Below, piece by piece: positions 38,423-47,920 of a stretch of 64,000 bases of DNA (its first letter is position 1; every line of letters begins with the position of its first letter). The stretch is from contig NZ_LWHQ01000034.1 of assembly GCF_001653715.1 (NCBI RefSeq), forward strand, positions 1 to 64,000. The letters are read 5' to 3'. Both the position numbers and the translations under genes were made by a program. The DNA comes from Methylobacterium platani (GTDB taxonomy: Bacteria > Pseudomonadota > Alphaproteobacteria > Rhizobiales > Beijerinckiaceae). The notes below the pieces were generated by a model. It did not search any database. It saw only the letters and a program-made list of their open reading frames with translations, and was not told the DNA's origin.

Positions 38423-39876
38423 GCGCGGGTCTCCTCGATCGCGCTCAGGACCGCATCGCGGTCGGAGAAGGGGAGCGTCCGGTCGCCGATGATCTGGCCG
38501 GTTTCATGACCTTTGCCGGCAACCACCAGCACGTCGCCGGCACGAAGGTCGCGCACGGCCGCCCGGATCGCTTCCGCCCGGTCGCCGATCTCCTCGGCGC
38601 CCGGCGCCGCCGCCAGGATCGCGGCGCGGATCGTCGCCGGATCCTCGCTGCGCGGATTGTCGTCGGTGACGATGACCCGGTCGGCCTTGTCGCCGGCGAT
38701 GCGGCCCATCAGCGGGCGCTTGGCGCGGTCGCGGTCGCCGCCGCAGCCGACGACGCAGACGAGGCGGCCGGTGGTGAAGGCGCGGAGCGCCTCGAGGACG
38801 TTCGCCAGCGCGTCGGGCTTGTGGGCGTAGTCGACGATGCAGAGCGCGCCCCGCACGGTGCCGACCCGCTCGAGCCGACCCGGGACGCCTGCGAGGTGCC
38901 CCAGAGCCGCGATCACCTCGGCCTCGCGCCCGGCCCCGGCCGGGGTCGCCAGCACGAGCCCGGCGGCGAGGAGCGCGTTCTCGACCTGGAACGTCCCGAC
39001 GAGGGGCAGGTCGACCGTGTGGACGGCCCCGGCCGCCGCGATCTCGAGGCGCTGGGCGAACCCTTCGGTGCGGGCGGAGACGAGGCGGATCCCCTCCCCG
39101 GCCCGGCCGGTGGTGACGAGCCGCACGCCGCGGTTCCGCACCGCCGCGATCACCGCCCAGCTCTGCGGCCCGTCGGCATTGACCACGGCCGTGCCGTCGT
39201 CGGGCAGGAGGGTCGTGAACAGACGGAGCTTCGCCTGGAGGTAGGCCTCCGGCGTGCCGTGATAATCGAGGTGGTCGTGGCCGAGATTGGTGAAGCCGGC
39301 GGCCGTCAGCCGCACGCCGTCGAGGCGGCTCTGCTCGATGCCGTGCGAGGACGCCTCCATCGCGAGCTCGGTGACGCCGTCCCGCGCCAGCCGGTCGAGG
39401 GTCGCGTGCAGGGTGATCGGATCGGGGGTGGTGAGCGAGCCGTAGGCCGCGCCGGACGTCGTGATCACCCCGAGCGTGCCGAGGCTCGCCGCCTCCCGGC
39501 CGAGGCGGCCGAGGATCTGGCGGACGAAATCGGCGACCGAGCTCTTGCCGCTGGTCCCGGTCACCGCCACGACCGCCCCGGGCTGGCCCGGATGCAGCCG
39601 TGCGGCGGCCTGCGACAGGGCGCGCCGCGCATCCGGGACGGCGAGGTAGGCGACCGCATCGGGCAGGTCGGCCGGACGGTCTCCTTCGGCGACCATCGCG
39701 ACCGCGCCGCCCGCCGCCGCCTGGGCGGCGAAGCGCCGGCCGTCGGCGGCGGTGCCGGGCACCGCCAGGAACACGAAGCCGGGCGCGACCTTGCGGCTGT
39801 CGGCGGTGAGGCCGGTGACGGCGAGGCCGGCCGCGGGGCCGGCCTCGGGGAACAGGTCGCCGAGGGTGAGGCTCAT
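38419..39876 (-). CDS. murE: UDP-N-acetylmuramoyl-L-alanyl-D-glutamate--2,6-diaminopimelate ligase
   Basis: A 485-aa Mur ligase adding the third stem residue. The ATP loop is VTGTSGKSSVADF. The TTPDP substrate loop and MEASSHGIEQ follow. The C-terminal signature TDDNPRSEDP (DNPR) indicates meso-diaminopimelate rather than lysine as substrate, as expected in a Gram-negative cell. Both ends overlap neighbours by 4 nt (ftsI before, murF after), a tightly coupled operon. Confidence 0.97.
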   Translation of the reverse strand: MSLTLGDLFPEAGPAAGLAVTGLTADSRKVAPGFVFLAVPGTAADGRRFAAQAAAGGAVAMVAEGDRPADLPDAVAYLAVPDARRALSQAAARLHPGQPGAVVAVTGTSGKSSVADFVRQILGRLGREAASLGTLGVITTSGAAYGSLTTPDPITLHATLDRLARDGVTELAMEASSHGIEQSRLDGVRLTAAGFTNLGHDHLDYHGTPEAYLQAKLRLFTTLLPDDGTAVVNADGPQSWAVIAAVRNRGVRLVTTGRAGEGIRLVSARTEGFAQRLEIAAAGAVHTVDLPLVGTFQVENALLAAGLVLATPAGAGREAEVIAALGHLAGVPGRLERVGTVRGALCIVDYAHKPDALANVLEALRAFTTGRLVCVVGCGGDRDRAKRPLMGRIAGDKADRVIVTDDNPRSEDPATIRAAILAAAPGAEEIGDRAEAIRAAVRDLRAGDVLVVAGKGHETGQIIGDRTLPFSDRDAVLSAIEETRA

Positions 39877-41735
39877 CGTCCGTCCAGCATGTTCACGTGG
39901 TAGGCGCCGAGCTTGACCATCAGCGGGAACGGCTTGACCGGCGGCTCGAATTGCGGCGGCAGGCCGAGGATCGGCGCGACCCGGGCGATCACCCGGCCGG
40001 TGACGACGCCCGAATTGTAGGCGGCGGTGGCGTAGGAGCCGGATTCCGCCGCGACGGGCTGCGGCTCGTCCATGATGGTGACGAACAGGTATTTCGGCTT
40101 GTCCATCGGCGCCACCGCCATGAAGGTGGTGAACAGCCGGTTCTTGACGTAGCGGCCGCGGATCACCTTCTCGGCGGTGCCGGTCTTGCCGCCGACGTAG
40201 TAGTACGGGATCGCCGCCTTCTTGGCCGAGCCCTCGGTGGCGTTGAGGCGCATGATGTAGCGCATCGCCTCGCTGGTCTGCGGCGAGAGCACCTGCGTTC
40301 CCTTCTCGCGCGCCTCGGCCTCGCTGCGCTTGAGGAAGGTCGGCGTCATCAGGAAGCCGCCGTTGGCGATCGCCGCCACCGCGGCCGAGGCCTGGAGCGG
40401 CGCCACCGCGAGGCCGTGGCCGAAGGCGATCGTGATGGTGTTGATCTCGGTCCAGCGCGGCGGGATGATCGGCTCGGCACTCTCCGGCAGCTCGGTGCGC
40501 ATCCGGTCGAGCAGGCCCATCTTCTTCAGGAAGGCCTTGTGGCCGGGCACGCCGATGCCGAGCGCCATCTTGGCCGAGCCGATGTTGGACGAGTGCGTGA
40601 ACACCTCCGGCATCGTGATGACGCGGTTGGTGCCGTGATACTCGTGGATCTTCTGCCGGCCCCAGTGCAGCACGCCGCCGCGGGTGTCGAAGGTCGAGTT
40701 GACGGTGAACTTGCCGGAATCGAGCGCCATGGCGAGGGTCATCGCCTTGAAGGTCGAGCCCATCTCGTAGACGCCGACATTCATCCGGTTGATCCGGTCG
40801 GGATCGAGCGCGTCCTTCGGCTCGTTGGGGTCGAAGTCGGGCAGGGAGGCGAGTGCGATCACCTCGCCGGTGGTGACGTCGAGGATCGCGCCGGCCGCCG
40901 CCTTGGCACGGTAATGCTCCAGGCCCCAGGCCAGCTCGTCGCGCACCGCGTGCTGGGCGCGCAGGTCGATCGAGAGCTGCACCGGCGCGAGGTCGGCCGC
41001 CTTCTCGACGAAGCCGAGGCTGTTGAGGTCGCGCAGGCCCTGGCGGTCGATGTACTTCTCGATGCCGGCGATGCCGACGTTGTCGAGGTTGGTCACGCCG
41101 AGGATGTGGGCGGCCGCCGTGCCGTTGGGATAGACCCGCTTGTGGTCGGGCAGGAAGCCGACGCCCGGGATGCCGAGGCGGTGCACCTCGGCCTGCTGGC
41201 GCGGGGTGATCTCGCGCTTGACCCAGACGAAGCCCTTCTTCGACGACAGCTTCTCGCGCAGCTCGCGGGCGTTGATCTCGGGCAGGACGGCGGTGAGGAG
41301 TTCGACCGCCTCGTCCTTGTCGTAGATGTTCTTCGGCTCGGCGAAGACCGAGACGGTGCGGATGTCAGTGGCCAGGATCTCGCCGTTGCGGTCGATGATG
41401 TCGGGCCGGATCTGGGTCGTGCCGCCGGCCTCGGCGCGCCGCGCCGAGGCGGTCACCGGATCGTCCGGGAACAGCGCGAAGCTGACGAGGCGGCCCATCA
41501 GGGTGAGGAAGACCGCGCCGAAGACGAGGCTGACGAGGCCGACGCGGGCGGCGCTGCGCTCCACCGAGAGGCGGAACATCGCCGTGACGCCGCCGCGCAG
41601 CATCCCGGCGAGGCTGCGCCGCGGTGCGGGAGCCTCGTGGGCCGGCGCCGCGGCGCCGTCGTGCACCGGGTATTCGGGCGGCGTGGCGTCGTGAGCCTGC
41701 GAGCCGTGAGCCTGGAAGTCCTGATCCTGGGTCAC
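39873..41735 (-). CDS. ftsI: Division-specific peptidoglycan transpeptidase FtsI (PBP3)
   Basis: A 620-aa class B penicillin-binding protein crosslinking septal peptidoglycan. A cytoplasmic N-terminal tail of about 60 residues rich in Ala/Pro/His precedes one membrane helix (VGLVSLVFGAVFLTLMGRLV). The PBP dimerisation domain follows. The transpeptidase motifs are GSTFK (nucleophile Ser), SSN and GGKTGTAEK. The GTG at 41735 is chosen: it follows the ftsL stop by 5 nt and has AGAGGTAGG upstream. The tail is longer than in many homologues. Confidence 0.95.
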   Translation of the reverse strand: MTQDQDFQAHGSQAHDATPPEYPVHDGAAAPAHEAPAPRRSLAGMLRGGVTAMFRLSVERSAARVGLVSLVFGAVFLTLMGRLVSFALFPDDPVTASARRAEAGGTTQIRPDIIDRNGEILATDIRTVSVFAEPKNIYDKDEAVELLTAVLPEINARELREKLSSKKGFVWVKREITPRQQAEVHRLGIPGVGFLPDHKRVYPNGTAAAHILGVTNLDNVGIAGIEKYIDRQGLRDLNSLGFVEKAADLAPVQLSIDLRAQHAVRDELAWGLEHYRAKAAAGAILDVTTGEVIALASLPDFDPNEPKDALDPDRINRMNVGVYEMGSTFKAMTLAMALDSGKFTVNSTFDTRGGVLHWGRQKIHEYHGTNRVITMPEVFTHSSNIGSAKMALGIGVPGHKAFLKKMGLLDRMRTELPESAEPIIPPRWTEINTITIAFGHGLAVAPLQASAAVAAIANGGFLMTPTFLKRSEAEAREKGTQVLSPQTSEAMRYIMRLNATEGSAKKAAIPYYYVGGKTGTAEKVIRGRYVKNRLFTTFMAVAPMDKPKYLFVTIMDEPQPVAAESGSYATAAYNSGVVTGRVIARVAPILGLPPQFEPPVKPFPLMVKLGAYHVNMLDGR

Positions 41736-41740
41736 GGCGC

Positions 41741-42187
41741 CTACCTCTTGGCGGTCGGGGTGCGGGTGGAGGTGGAGCCGGTGGTGCGGGGCTCCTCGGG
41801 CCGGCCGGCGGTGGCGCCGGTCGTCGAGGGCGCGCGCTCCTTGGCGGCCGGGGTCGCGGTGGCGCCGAGGCCGAGCGCCTCGAGCTTGCGGGCGATCTCG
41901 TCGCCGCGGTCGGGCTTGGCCGGCAGGTCGGCGAGCCGTCCGAGATGCGCGGTGCCGATCGGCTCGAGGGTCAGGTACTTGTCGACCGCCGCCTGGAGCC
42001 GGTCGGGCCGGGTCAGGAGCTGCCACTCGGCGCGCAGGACCGCGATCGCGTCGCGCTCCTTGCGCAGGCGGGTCTTCAGCTTGGCGACCTGCTCGGCCTG
42101 GTAGAGCGTGTCGTACTTGATCGAGTAGGCGTAGATGGCCGAGGCGATCAGCCCGGCGATCGCCGCGAGGTGCAGGAGGCGGATCAC
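41741..42187 (-). CDS. ftsL: Cell division protein FtsL
   Basis: A 148-aa bitopic membrane protein of the divisome, expected to complex with FtsB and FtsQ. It starts with a membrane helix ([22 protein letters not shown]), followed by a coiled-coil stretch ([36 protein letters not shown]) described here as about residues 30-65, and the family sequence KYLTLEPIG. The C-terminal 60 residues are Thr/Pro/Ala-rich and probably disordered. The GTG at 42187 overlaps the rsmH stop codon (GTGA). FtsL is poorly conserved, so identity rests on helix, coiled coil and position between rsmH and ftsI. Confidence 0.92.
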   Translation of the reverse strand: MIRLLHLAAIAGLIASAIYAYSIKYDTLYQAEQVAKLKTRLRKERDAIAVLRAEWQLLTRPDRLQAAVDKYLTLEPIGTAHLGRLADLPAKPDRGDEIARKLEALGLGATATPAAKERAPSTTGATAGRPEEPRTTGSTSTRTPTAKR

Positions 42188-43200
42188 CGGCGCCCTCCCC
42201 GCGTCTGGGTCTCGGGCAGGGAGGCCAGCGTCTCGAGCACCGTCAGCGGCGGCGGCGCGGGCCCGTCGGTGCGCTCGCCGGCCCGGAGCTTCGCCGAGCG
42301 GGCGCGGGGATTGGCGTAGGCTTCGGCCTCGCCGGCGGTGACCGGGCCCTTGGTGGCGAGCGTGAAGCTGCGGGGGGCCGGCTGCGAGGCCATCGGCAGG
42401 TGGCGCGAGGCCGCCACCGCCCGGCCGCTGCGGGCCGAGAAGAACTGCTTCACGATGCGGTCCTCCAGCGAGTGGAAGGTCACCACCGCGAGGCGGCCGC
42501 CCGGGCGCAGGGTGCGCTCGGCCGCGTGCAGCGCCCGCTGCAATTCGCCGAGCTCGTCGTTCACCGCGATGCGCAGGGCCTGGAAGGTGCGGGTCGCCGG
42601 GTGAATGCCGCTGCCGGGCTCGGTCCGGACGACGCCGGCGACGACCTCCGCCAGGGCCGCCGTGGTCTCGATCCGGGCGCGCCGGCGCGCCTCGATCAGG
42701 GCGCGGGCGACGGCGCGGGCCCGGCGCTCCTCGCCGTAATGGTAGATCACGTCGGCGAGCGCGGCTTCCGAGGCCTCGTTGACGAGGTCGGCGGCGCTCT
42801 CGCCCGCCCGCTCCATCCGCATGTCGAGGGGGCCGTCGAACCGGAACGAGAAGCCGCGCTCGGCCTGGTCGAGCTGCATCGACGACACGCCGATATCGAG
42901 GACGACGCCGTCGGCCTCGGCGAAGCCGTGGTCGCGGGCGATCGCGTCGAGGTCGCCGAAGCGGCCCTGGACCAGCACCAGGCGGCCGCCCGCCTCCGCG
43001 ACCAGGGACTGGCCGGCGGCGATCGCGGTCGGGTCGCGGTCGATCGCGAGCACGCGGTTGCGGGGATCGGCCGCCAGGATCGCGCGGGTGTAGCCGCCGG
43101 CCCCGAAGGTGCCGTCGATCACCGCGGCGGGCCCGGCCCCGAGATGGAGCGAGGCCAGCACCTCGGCGAGAAGAACCGGAATGTGGGGAAGGTCGGTCAC
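42184..43200 (-). CDS. rsmH: 16S rRNA (cytosine(1402)-N4)-methyltransferase
   Basis: A 338-aa SAM-dependent methyltransferase (MraW) modifying C1402 of 16S rRNA. It begins [14 protein letters not shown]. The SAM-binding motif is [14 protein letters not shown], then [31 protein letters not shown], and the late motif [13 protein letters not shown]. The GTG at 43200 has GGGAG about 9 nt upstream and fits the conserved N terminus. It is the first gene of the division operon. No mraZ is found between it and rnpB, although mraZ often precedes it in bacteria. Confidence 0.97.
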   Translation of the reverse strand: MTDLPHIPVLLAEVLASLHLGAGPAAVIDGTFGAGGYTRAILAADPRNRVLAIDRDPTAIAAGQSLVAEAGGRLVLVQGRFGDLDAIARDHGFAEADGVVLDIGVSSMQLDQAERGFSFRFDGPLDMRMERAGESAADLVNEASEAALADVIYHYGEERRARAVARALIEARRRARIETTAALAEVVAGVVRTEPGSGIHPATRTFQALRIAVNDELGELQRALHAAERTLRPGGRLAVVTFHSLEDRIVKQFFSARSGRAVAASRHLPMASQPAPRSFTLATKGPVTAGEAEAYANPRARSAKLRAGERTDGPAPPPLTVLETLASLPETQTRGGRR

Positions 43201-43644
43201 GACCGGTCTCCCGGAACGACGGCACAGCTCGCGCGGCGGGCGCGCAGTGACGCATGACGATCCATGGTGCTCCGCTATCCGCACGAGCCGGGCCGAGGCC
43301 GGCCGGGATCGGCGCCAGAGCGCCGCTTTGCCCACGCCCGGCATCGACGCGCGACCATCACGCCTGTGCGAGCAGGCTGCGGCCGCCGATGCGGGAATCT
43401 CCGTGGACGGGGTGGCTCGGGGTATCATGGGCCTCTGGGGTCGTCAACGCGAGGGCACACGCGGCGGGCAGCACCCGCCTCGATGGCATCAGAGACCAGC
43501 AAGGTTAACGAAGGCTTGTGATCGCCGCGGCGCGGAACCGGAAAGTCGAGGCGGGCACGGCTGTTCGGCCGCGGGCGCGGGCTCTACGTCGGAGATGCCT
43601 CGCGCCCGCTTGAACTGAGCTGGCGCCGCGCTAGGACGGGCCGT
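43201..43644. other. Leader/promoter region of the division operon
   Basis: 444 bp between rnpB and rsmH with no convincing gene. It should carry the operon promoter. A GC hairpin GCGGGCGCG (43571-43579) / CGCGCCCGC (43601-43609) lies about 35 nt past the rnpB 3' end and might stop rnpB transcription, but lacks a clear T tract on either side. No mraZ ORF is present. Confidence 0.5.
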
Positions 43645-44072
<428 letters not shown>

Positions 44073-44238
44073 ACGGAGCGGCCGCCCGGCCGGCTGACGG
44101 CGCCGATGTGCGACGGCGAGAGCGTCGCGTCAAGGCGGGAGCGCCGCCCGGACGGGTTGCCGCGCCGCCGATACTCCCTACCTGCCGCCGTCCAAGGCCG
44201 CCGCGAGGCGCGGCCGCGACGAACGGGAGGCGACCCTG

Positions 44239-44409
44239 ATGAGCGAGAACATCGAGGCGGGCTGGACCCTGGAGACCGTGCAGCAGCTCCGGGCGATGGC
44301 GCAGGAGGGCGTCTCGCCCTCCGTGATGAGCCTGAAGCTCAAGCGCCCGGTCACGGCGATCCACGCCAAGCTGGCCGAGCTCGGCATCACGCCGGCCGCC
44401 GGGGCCTGA
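44239..44409 (+). CDS. Small HTH-like protein, 56 aa
   Basis: A 56-aa protein starting at an ATG with GGGAGG 8 nt upstream. The sequence begins MSENIEAGWTLETVQQLRAM and then runs as two helices around SPSVMSLKLKRPVTAIHAKL, ending LGITPAAGA. The pattern 'W-x7-L-x3-A-x-E-G-V-S' followed by 'LKR-x4-I-x-AK' resembles short Myb/SANT-like or sigma-region-4-like helix-turn-helix proteins frequent in Methylobacterium. Function is unknown. It is too short for many gene callers, but the ribosome site and downstream hairpin terminator support it. Confidence 0.75.
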   Translation: MSENIEAGWTLETVQQLRAMAQEGVSPSVMSLKLKRPVTAIHAKLAELGITPAAGA

Positions 44410-44420
44410 CCGGCGCGACA

Positions 44421-44448
44421 GGGGGCGGGCCGGACCCGGCCCGCCCCC
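44421..44448. terminator. Bidirectional GC hairpin between convergent genes
   Basis: A perfect 13-bp stem GGGGGCGGGCCGG/CCGGCCCGCCCCC with a two-base loop lies 11 nt after the small HTH-like gene and 6 nt before the stop of the convergent gloA. No T tract follows, which is common in very GC-rich genomes. Confidence 0.6.
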
Positions 44449-44454
44449 GTCAGG

Positions 44455-44895
44455 TCACCAGCTGCCGGTATTCTGCATCGAGGCCCACGGCTCCTGCGGC
44501 GGCTTCGCGCCGCCCTTCTGCAGGATCTCGATCGAGATGCCGTCGGGCGAGCGCACGAAGGCCATGTGGCCGTCCCGCGGCGGGCGGTTGATGGTCACGC
44601 CGGCATCCTGCAGCTTCTGGCAGGTCGCGTAGATGTCGTCGACCTGATAGGCCAGGTGACCGAAGTTGCGCCCGCCGGTATATTCCTCCGGATCCCAGTT
44701 GTAGGTCAGCTCGAGCAGCGGCGACTTGGTGTCCTTGGCGCGCGCGGCGTCGCCCGGGGCGGCCAGGAACACCAGGGTGAAGCGGCCCTTCTCGCTCTCG
44801 GTGCGACGCACCTCCTGGAGGCCGAACTTGTTGCAGTAGAAGTCGAGCGCCCGGTCGAGATCGGCGACGCGGACCATCGTGTGCAGGTATTCCAT
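44455..44895 (-). CDS. gloA: Lactoylglutathione lyase (glyoxalase I)
   Basis: A 146-aa glyoxalase I isomerising the methylglyoxal-glutathione hemithioacetal. It shows [17 protein letters not shown] (first metal His), LLELTYNWD (metal Glu), [14 protein letters not shown] (second His) and [11 protein letters not shown] (second Glu), the four metal ligands in order. Length fits the short nickel-type bacterial enzyme (about 135-146). The ATG at 44895 (MEYLHT) follows GGAAGG; the longer frame start at 44922 has no such site. It stands alone, convergent with the 56-aa gene. Confidence 0.95.
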   Translation of the reverse strand: MEYLHTMVRVADLDRALDFYCNKFGLQEVRRTESEKGRFTLVFLAAPGDAARAKDTKSPLLELTYNWDPEEYTGGRNFGHLAYQVDDIYATCQKLQDAGVTINRPPRDGHMAFVRSPDGISIEILQKGGAKPPQEPWASMQNTGSW

Positions 44896-45063
44896 GGCAC
44901 TCCATCCTTCCCTTGAGCGCACGCCGCGGCGGCGCCGGATCCGGCGTCGTAGCTAGGGCGGCGCGCGACCGGCGGGGAGGCCCCGATCCCGCGTTGCGCT
45001 GCGGCCGGCGACGGTGCAAAGGCTCAAGACCCCGCCGCCCGCGCGACCGCCGAGGATCCCGCC

Positions 45064-47721
45064 ATGCAGTCGATCGTCCGCCTCGCCGATTACCGCCCGA
45101 GCGACTACCTGATCGACCGCGTCGACCTCGACGTGCGCCTGCACCCGACCGAGACCCGGGTGACCGCGACGCTGGCGCTGCGGCCCAACCCCGGCGGCGA
45201 GCCCGGCGCGCCCCTTCGTCTCGACGGCGACGAGCTGACCCTGCTGGCGATCGCGCTGGACGGCCAGCCGACCGGACCGGGCGCGATCGACGTGACGCCG
45301 CGCGCCCTCACCCTGCACCAGCCGCCGCAGCGCCCCTTCGTGCTCGAGATCGAGACGCAGGTGAACCCGAGCGCCAACACCAAGCTGATGGGGCTCTACC
45401 GCTCGAACGGCGTCTACTGCACCCAGTGCGAGGCCGACGGCTTCCGGCGCATCACCTACTTCCTCGACCGGCCGGACGTGATGGCGGTCTACACCACCCG
45501 GATCGAGGGCAACCGGGAGGCGGCGCCGGTGCTGCTGGGCAACGGCAACCTCGTCGAGCGTGGCGAGGCCGGGCCGGAGCGCCACTACGCGGTCTGGCAC
45601 GATCCCCATCCGAAGCCCGCCTACCTGTTCGCCCTCGTCGGCGGCCGCCTCGGCCGGGTGGCCGCGCGCTTCACCACCATGGAGGGGCGGGACGTCGAGA
45701 TCGCCGTCTACGTCGAGCCCGGCAAGGAGGGCCGCGCCGACTTCGCCCTCGACGCGGTCGCCCGCTCGATGGCCTGGGACGAGCGCACCTTCGGCCGCGC
45801 CTACGACCTCGACGTCTTCAACGTCGTCGCGGTCTCCGACTTCAACATGGGCGCGATGGAGAACAAGGGCCTCAACATCTTCAACGACAAGTACGTGCTG
45901 GCGAGCCCCGACACCGCGACCGACGCGGACTACGCCAACATCGAGGCGATCATCGCCCACGAGTACTTTCACAACTGGTCCGGCAACCGGGTGACCTGCC
46001 GCGACTGGTTCCAGCTCTGCCTCAAGGAAGGCCTGACGGTCTTCCGCGACCAGGAATTCTCCTCCGACGAGCGCTCGCGCCCGGTCCACCGCATCGCCGA
46101 GGTGCGCACGCTGCGCGCCCGCCAGTTCCCGGAGGATGCCGGTCCCCTCGCCCACCCGGTGCGGCCGCAGGCCTATCGCGAGATCAACAACTTCTACACC
46201 GCGACGGTCTACGAGAAGGGCGCCGAGATCGTCCGGATGCTGCGCACCCTGCTCGGCCCCGAGACCTTCCGGCGCGGCATGGACCGCTACTTCTCCACCT
46301 GCGACGGCACCGCCGCGACGGTGGAGGATTTCCTCGCCGCGTTCGCGGCCGAGAGCGGGCGCGACCTCGCGACCTTCGCGCGCTGGTACGCGCAGGCCGG
46401 CACGCCGACCGTCGCGGTGACCGGCGCCCACGATCCGGCGGCGCGCACCTACAGCCTGACCTTCCGCCAGAGCCTGCCCCGGATCGCCACCGAGGCGAGC
46501 GCGGCCGCCGCGCCCGAGCCGCTGGTGATCCCGGTCGTCCTCGGCCTCGTCGCCCCGGCGGGCGGCGCCGTGGCGGCGCGGGCCGAGCGGGTGCGGGACG
46601 GCGTGTTCGTGCTCGACCGGGCGGAGGACACCCTCGTCTTCACCGAGGTCGCGACCGCGCCGGTGCCGTCCGTGTTCCGCGGCTTCTCGGCCCCGGTGAA
46701 GGTCGAGCACGCCCTGACCCGCGACGAGCGCCTGGCGCTGCTCGCCCACGATTCCGACGCCTTCAACCGTTGGCAGGCGGCCCAGAGCCTCGCCATGGAG
46801 GTGCTGGTCGCCCGCGCCCGCGCCGGTGCGCCGCTCGGCCCCGAGGCCGGACCGGAGGGCGCGGGCCTGACCGCGGCGCTCGCGACCTTCCTCGACGCCG
46901 AGGCCCTCGCCGACCCGGCCTTCGCCGCCCTCGTCCTGACGCTGCCCGGCGAGCAGGAGGTGGCGCAGGCGATCGGCGCCGAGGTCGATCCCGACGCGAT
47001 CTGGCGCGCCCGCCAGACCCTGCGGGTGCAGCTCGGCCGCGACCTCGGATCCCGGCTCCTCGGCTTGCGCGACGCGCTGGCCGAGCCGCCCGGCGCCCCC
47101 TTCAGCCCCGACGCGGCCAGCGCCGGGCGCCGGAGCTTGCGCAACGCCGCCCTCGACCTCGTCGCGGCGGCCGACCCGGAGGCCGGCATCGCGCTGGCGA
47201 TCGCCCAGCTCGATGCGGCCGCGACCATGACCGACCGCCTCGCGGCGCTCGCCGTCGTGAGCCTCGTGCCCGGCGAAGCCCGGGAGGCGGCCCTCGCGCG
47301 CTTCGGCGAGGCCTACCGGCACGAGCCCCTGGTGCTCGACAAGTGGTTCGCCCTCCAGGCGATGATCCCGGAGGCCGGGACGCTCGAGCGGGTACGGGGG
47401 CTGATGCGCCACCCCGCCTTCTCGCTCGGCAACCCGAATCGCGTCCGCTCGCTGGTCGCGAGCTTCAGCCTCAACAATCCGACTCAGTTCCATCGCCCGG
47501 ACGGCGCCGGCTACGACCTCGCCGCCGAAGTGGTGCTGGCCCTCGACGGAAAAAATCCTCAAGTCGCGGCACGCCTGCTAACTGCTTTCAATACTTGGCG
47601 TATGGTCGAGGACGGGCGCCGCCGGCGGGCCGAATCGGCCCTGCGCCGCGTCGCCGGGACGCCGGGACTCTCCCCCGACGTCAGCGACATCGCCGGGCGC
47701 TCGCTGGCGCCGGCGAAATAA
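45064..47721 (+). CDS. pepN: Aminopeptidase N (M1 family)
   Basis: An 885-aa zinc metallopeptidase removing N-terminal residues from peptides in the cytoplasm. The substrate motif GAMEN is in NMGAMENKGLNIFN (about residue 263). The zinc site is HEYFHNW at about residue 299, with the second Glu in LKEGLTVFRDQEF. The C-terminal half is the helical DUF3458-type domain with SLNNPTQFH. Length matches the proteobacterial PepN type (about 870-890). The gene stands alone. Confidence 0.96.
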   Translation: MQSIVRLADYRPSDYLIDRVDLDVRLHPTETRVTATLALRPNPGGEPGAPLRLDGDELTLLAIALDGQPTGPGAIDVTPRALTLHQPPQRPFVLEIETQVNPSANTKLMGLYRSNGVYCTQCEADGFRRITYFLDRPDVMAVYTTRIEGNREAAPVLLGNGNLVERGEAGPERHYAVWHDPHPKPAYLFALVGGRLGRVAARFTTMEGRDVEIAVYVEPGKEGRADFALDAVARSMAWDERTFGRAYDLDVFNVVAVSDFNMGAMENKGLNIFNDKYVLASPDTATDADYANIEAIIAHEYFHNWSGNRVTCRDWFQLCLKEGLTVFRDQEFSSDERSRPVHRIAEVRTLRARQFPEDAGPLAHPVRPQAYREINNFYTATVYEKGAEIVRMLRTLLGPETFRRGMDRYFSTCDGTAATVEDFLAAFAAESGRDLATFARWYAQAGTPTVAVTGAHDPAARTYSLTFRQSLPRIATEASAAAAPEPLVIPVVLGLVAPAGGAVAARAERVRDGVFVLDRAEDTLVFTEVATAPVPSVFRGFSAPVKVEHALTRDERLALLAHDSDAFNRWQAAQSLAMEVLVARARAGAPLGPEAGPEGAGLTAALATFLDAEALADPAFAALVLTLPGEQEVAQAIGAEVDPDAIWRARQTLRVQLGRDLGSRLLGLRDALAEPPGAPFSPDAASAGRRSLRNAALDLVAAADPEAGIALAIAQLDAAATMTDRLAALAVVSLVPGEAREAALARFGEAYRHEPLVLDKWFALQAMIPEAGTLERVRGLMRHPAFSLGNPNRVRSLVASFSLNNPTQFHRPDGAGYDLAAEVVLALDGKNPQVAARLLTAFNTWRMVEDGRRRRAESALRRVAGTPGLSPDVSDIAGRSLAPAK

Positions 47722-47920
47722 TGCACAAACCCTTGTGATATCTGGCAGAATCGCGCATTCGCCCGTGCTTTCGACGGTTCGGATCACTGGTTAACACTTC
47801 ATTTCGACGGCGCGAGGCGCTGGACAAAATGCTTGTGGAAATGCCAGATTGAGCCTCGATTCGGGGGCCTGCCGGGAACCTCCGCGGCATCTGTCTTTCT
47901 GTTCCGTTGGGGGTTTGGGT

